The translations under genes were made by a program, and so were the position numbers. Below the pieces are notes generated by a model that was given only the letters and a program-made list of their open reading frames with translations, ran no database searches and was not told the origin of the DNA. From Actinomycetes bacterium (lineage in GTDB: Bacteria; Actinomycetota; Acidimicrobiia; Spongiisociales; UBA5794), in assembly GCA_024275815.1 (NCBI GenBank), contig JAJRYI010000209.1, positions 1-6,572 of the forward strand: a stretch of 6,572 bases of DNA. Reading direction: 5' to 3'. Positions 5,544-6,572 of this stretch are shown piece after piece; positions within the stretch are counted from its first letter, which is position 1, and each line of letters begins with the position of its first letter.

Positions 5544-6547
5544 CCGAGCCCATATTTCGCCTTCGTACCAGAGAACGGGCGGAGGCGATCGAGGCTGAGA
5601 CCCTCGCTCCTGCAGCGGTACTCTCGGCACGCTCGCTAGGCCGAGCACAACACGAGGACGCCGATCCCTGGCGGACGGCGTTTGAGCGCGACAGGGATCG
5701 CATCCTCCATGCCAAAGCGTTCCGTCGCCTGAAGCACAAGACCCAGGTGTTCATGAACCCCGAGGGTGACCACTTCGTCACGAGGATGACACACACCCTC
5801 GCAGTGACCCAGATCGGCGGAGCAATCGCACGGGCACTCTCACTCAACGACGATCTCACCGAGGCGGTGTGTCTCGGCCATGACGTCGGCCACTCCCCAT
5901 TTGGCCACACAGGTGAGGATGCCCTCTCGGAGTTCGTCGATGGAGAGTGGCGCCACTCGGATCAGTCGGTGCGGATCTTCGAAGTGCTCGAACCGCTGAA
6001 CCTCACATGGGAGGTGCTCGACGGAATCCGAGCCCATCCATGGAAGGTCGAAACGGCAGCATCGAGTCACGAGGGGAACATCGTGCGATTATCCGACCGT
6101 ATCGCGTACCTCGCACACGACGCGCTCGATGCGCTTCGTGCCGGAGTTCTCGACGCCACATCCTTTCCCGACGACGTCCTCACCACCTTCGGTGAGCCGG
6201 GTCGGGACTGGGTCCACGTCATGGTCCAATCCGTCATCGACGAGTCGTACCGAACGAGCACGATCGCCATGGAGCCTCACATCCTCGAACCGATGCACAC
6301 ACTGCGTGATTTCATGTTCGAACGCGTCTACCTTCGCCCCGAAGCCGAGCATCAACGCCGCCGTGCCCGCCAGATCGTCCGTGAACTCGTCGAGTACTAC
6401 CTCGAACACACCAGCGAGGTGCCCGAGTCGTATCGGCACTCCGCATCCGATGATCTCACCCAGGTCATCGACTACGTCGCAGGAATGACGGACCGCTACG
6501 CCATCAGAACCCACGACACACTGTTCCGCCCGAGACTCTTCGAGTAA
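5540..6547 (+). CDS. dgt: HD-domain deoxyguanosinetriphosphate triphosphohydrolase-like protein
   Basis: A complete 335-residue protein of the short dGTPase-like class (E. coli Dgt is about 505). The HD metal site is visible: H85 in TRMTHTLAV, H114-D115 in GHDVGHSPFGHTGE (113-126), and D186 in RLSDRIAYLAHD. Upstream, DRDRILHAKAFRRLKHKTQVF (51-71) is the family's nucleotide-binding segment. Such enzymes cleave dNTPs to deoxynucleosides and triphosphate in the cytosol, often as allosterically activated oligomers, and so tune dNTP pools. The ATG overlaps the permease stop (ATGA), with a weak GAGCGGA ahead of it, suggesting that its translation depends on the transporter message. In actinobacteria this gene often precedes dnaG; the window ends 25 bases after its TAA, so that cannot be seen. 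No key residue is missing. The preferred nucleotide cannot be stated. Confidence 0.92.
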   Translation: MTEPIFRLRTRERAEAIEAETLAPAAVLSARSLGRAQHEDADPWRTAFERDRDRILHAKAFRRLKHKTQVFMNPEGDHFVTRMTHTLAVTQIGGAIARALSLNDDLTEAVCLGHDVGHSPFGHTGEDALSEFVDGEWRHSDQSVRIFEVLEPLNLTWEVLDGIRAHPWKVETAASSHEGNIVRLSDRIAYLAHDALDALRAGVLDATSFPDDVLTTFGEPGRDWVHVMVQSVIDESYRTSTIAMEPHILEPMHTLRDFMFERVYLRPEAEHQRRRARQIVRELVEYYLEHTSEVPESYRHSASDDLTQVIDYVAGMTDRYAIRTHDTLFRPRLFE

Positions 6548-6572
6548 GCCCCCTCTTCGGTCCCCCCTTCAG

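Noticed and set aside
6548..6572. Terminator after the dNTPase gene
   Set aside because: The 25 remaining bases are C/T-rich with no paired arms; the window ends too soon to judge.

Overview
The window reads as a piece of a GC-rich actinobacterial chromosome, most likely from the Acidimicrobiia or a related uncultured lineage. The reasons are the strong preference for G/C-ending codons, a Thr/Ala/Pro tether behind a lipoprotein signal, a TTG start backed by a strong Shine-Dalgarno, and tightly packed co-directional genes with ATGA overlaps. The lineage is an inference from style, not from a database match. All genes are on the + strand.

Layout: (1) 1-512 is the 3' end of a dnaX-like gene (DNA polymerase III gamma/tau subunit), overlapping by 4 bases (2) a 184-residue HAD-fold 5'(3')-deoxyribonucleotidase at 509-1063. 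(3) A short intergenic stretch (1064-1151) holds a PHO-box-like set of direct repeats, a weak -10-like element and a small GC hairpin. (4) A phosphonate/phosphate-type ABC importer follows in the order D-C-E: lipoprotein binding protein PhnD (1152-2273), a perfect 15-bp hairpin in the 83-bp gap, ATPase PhnC (2357-3109), and a PhnE-type permease region (3102-5543). (5) An HD-domain dNTP triphosphohydrolase (dgt type, 5540-6547) overlaps the permease gene by 4 bases.

The remarkable part is the permease region. It is one continuous reading frame interrupted only by a TAG at 3759-3761. Before the TAG lie a first membrane helix and an Ig/TIG-like extracytoplasmic domain. After it comes sequence resembling a lamin-tail domain (LTD) whose two halves are in reversed order (C-terminal half, then N-terminal half), and then the permease core, which itself carries an extra block of hydrophobic helices not present in the short classical PhnE. 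Either phnE was interrupted by LTD-coding DNA and is decaying, or this is an unusual extracytoplasmically decorated permease whose TAG is a recent nonsense mutation, a read-through site or a sequence error.

Working together: PhnD would capture a phosphorus oxyanion (phosphonate, phosphite or phosphate), PhnE would pass it through the membrane and PhnC would power this. The PHO-box-like repeats suggest induction under phosphate limitation. No phosphonate-degrading gene is present here, so the substrate is open. The flanking deoxyribonucleotidase and dNTPase both act on deoxynucleotide pools and sit next to a replication gene; the dNTPase may be translated together with the transporter.
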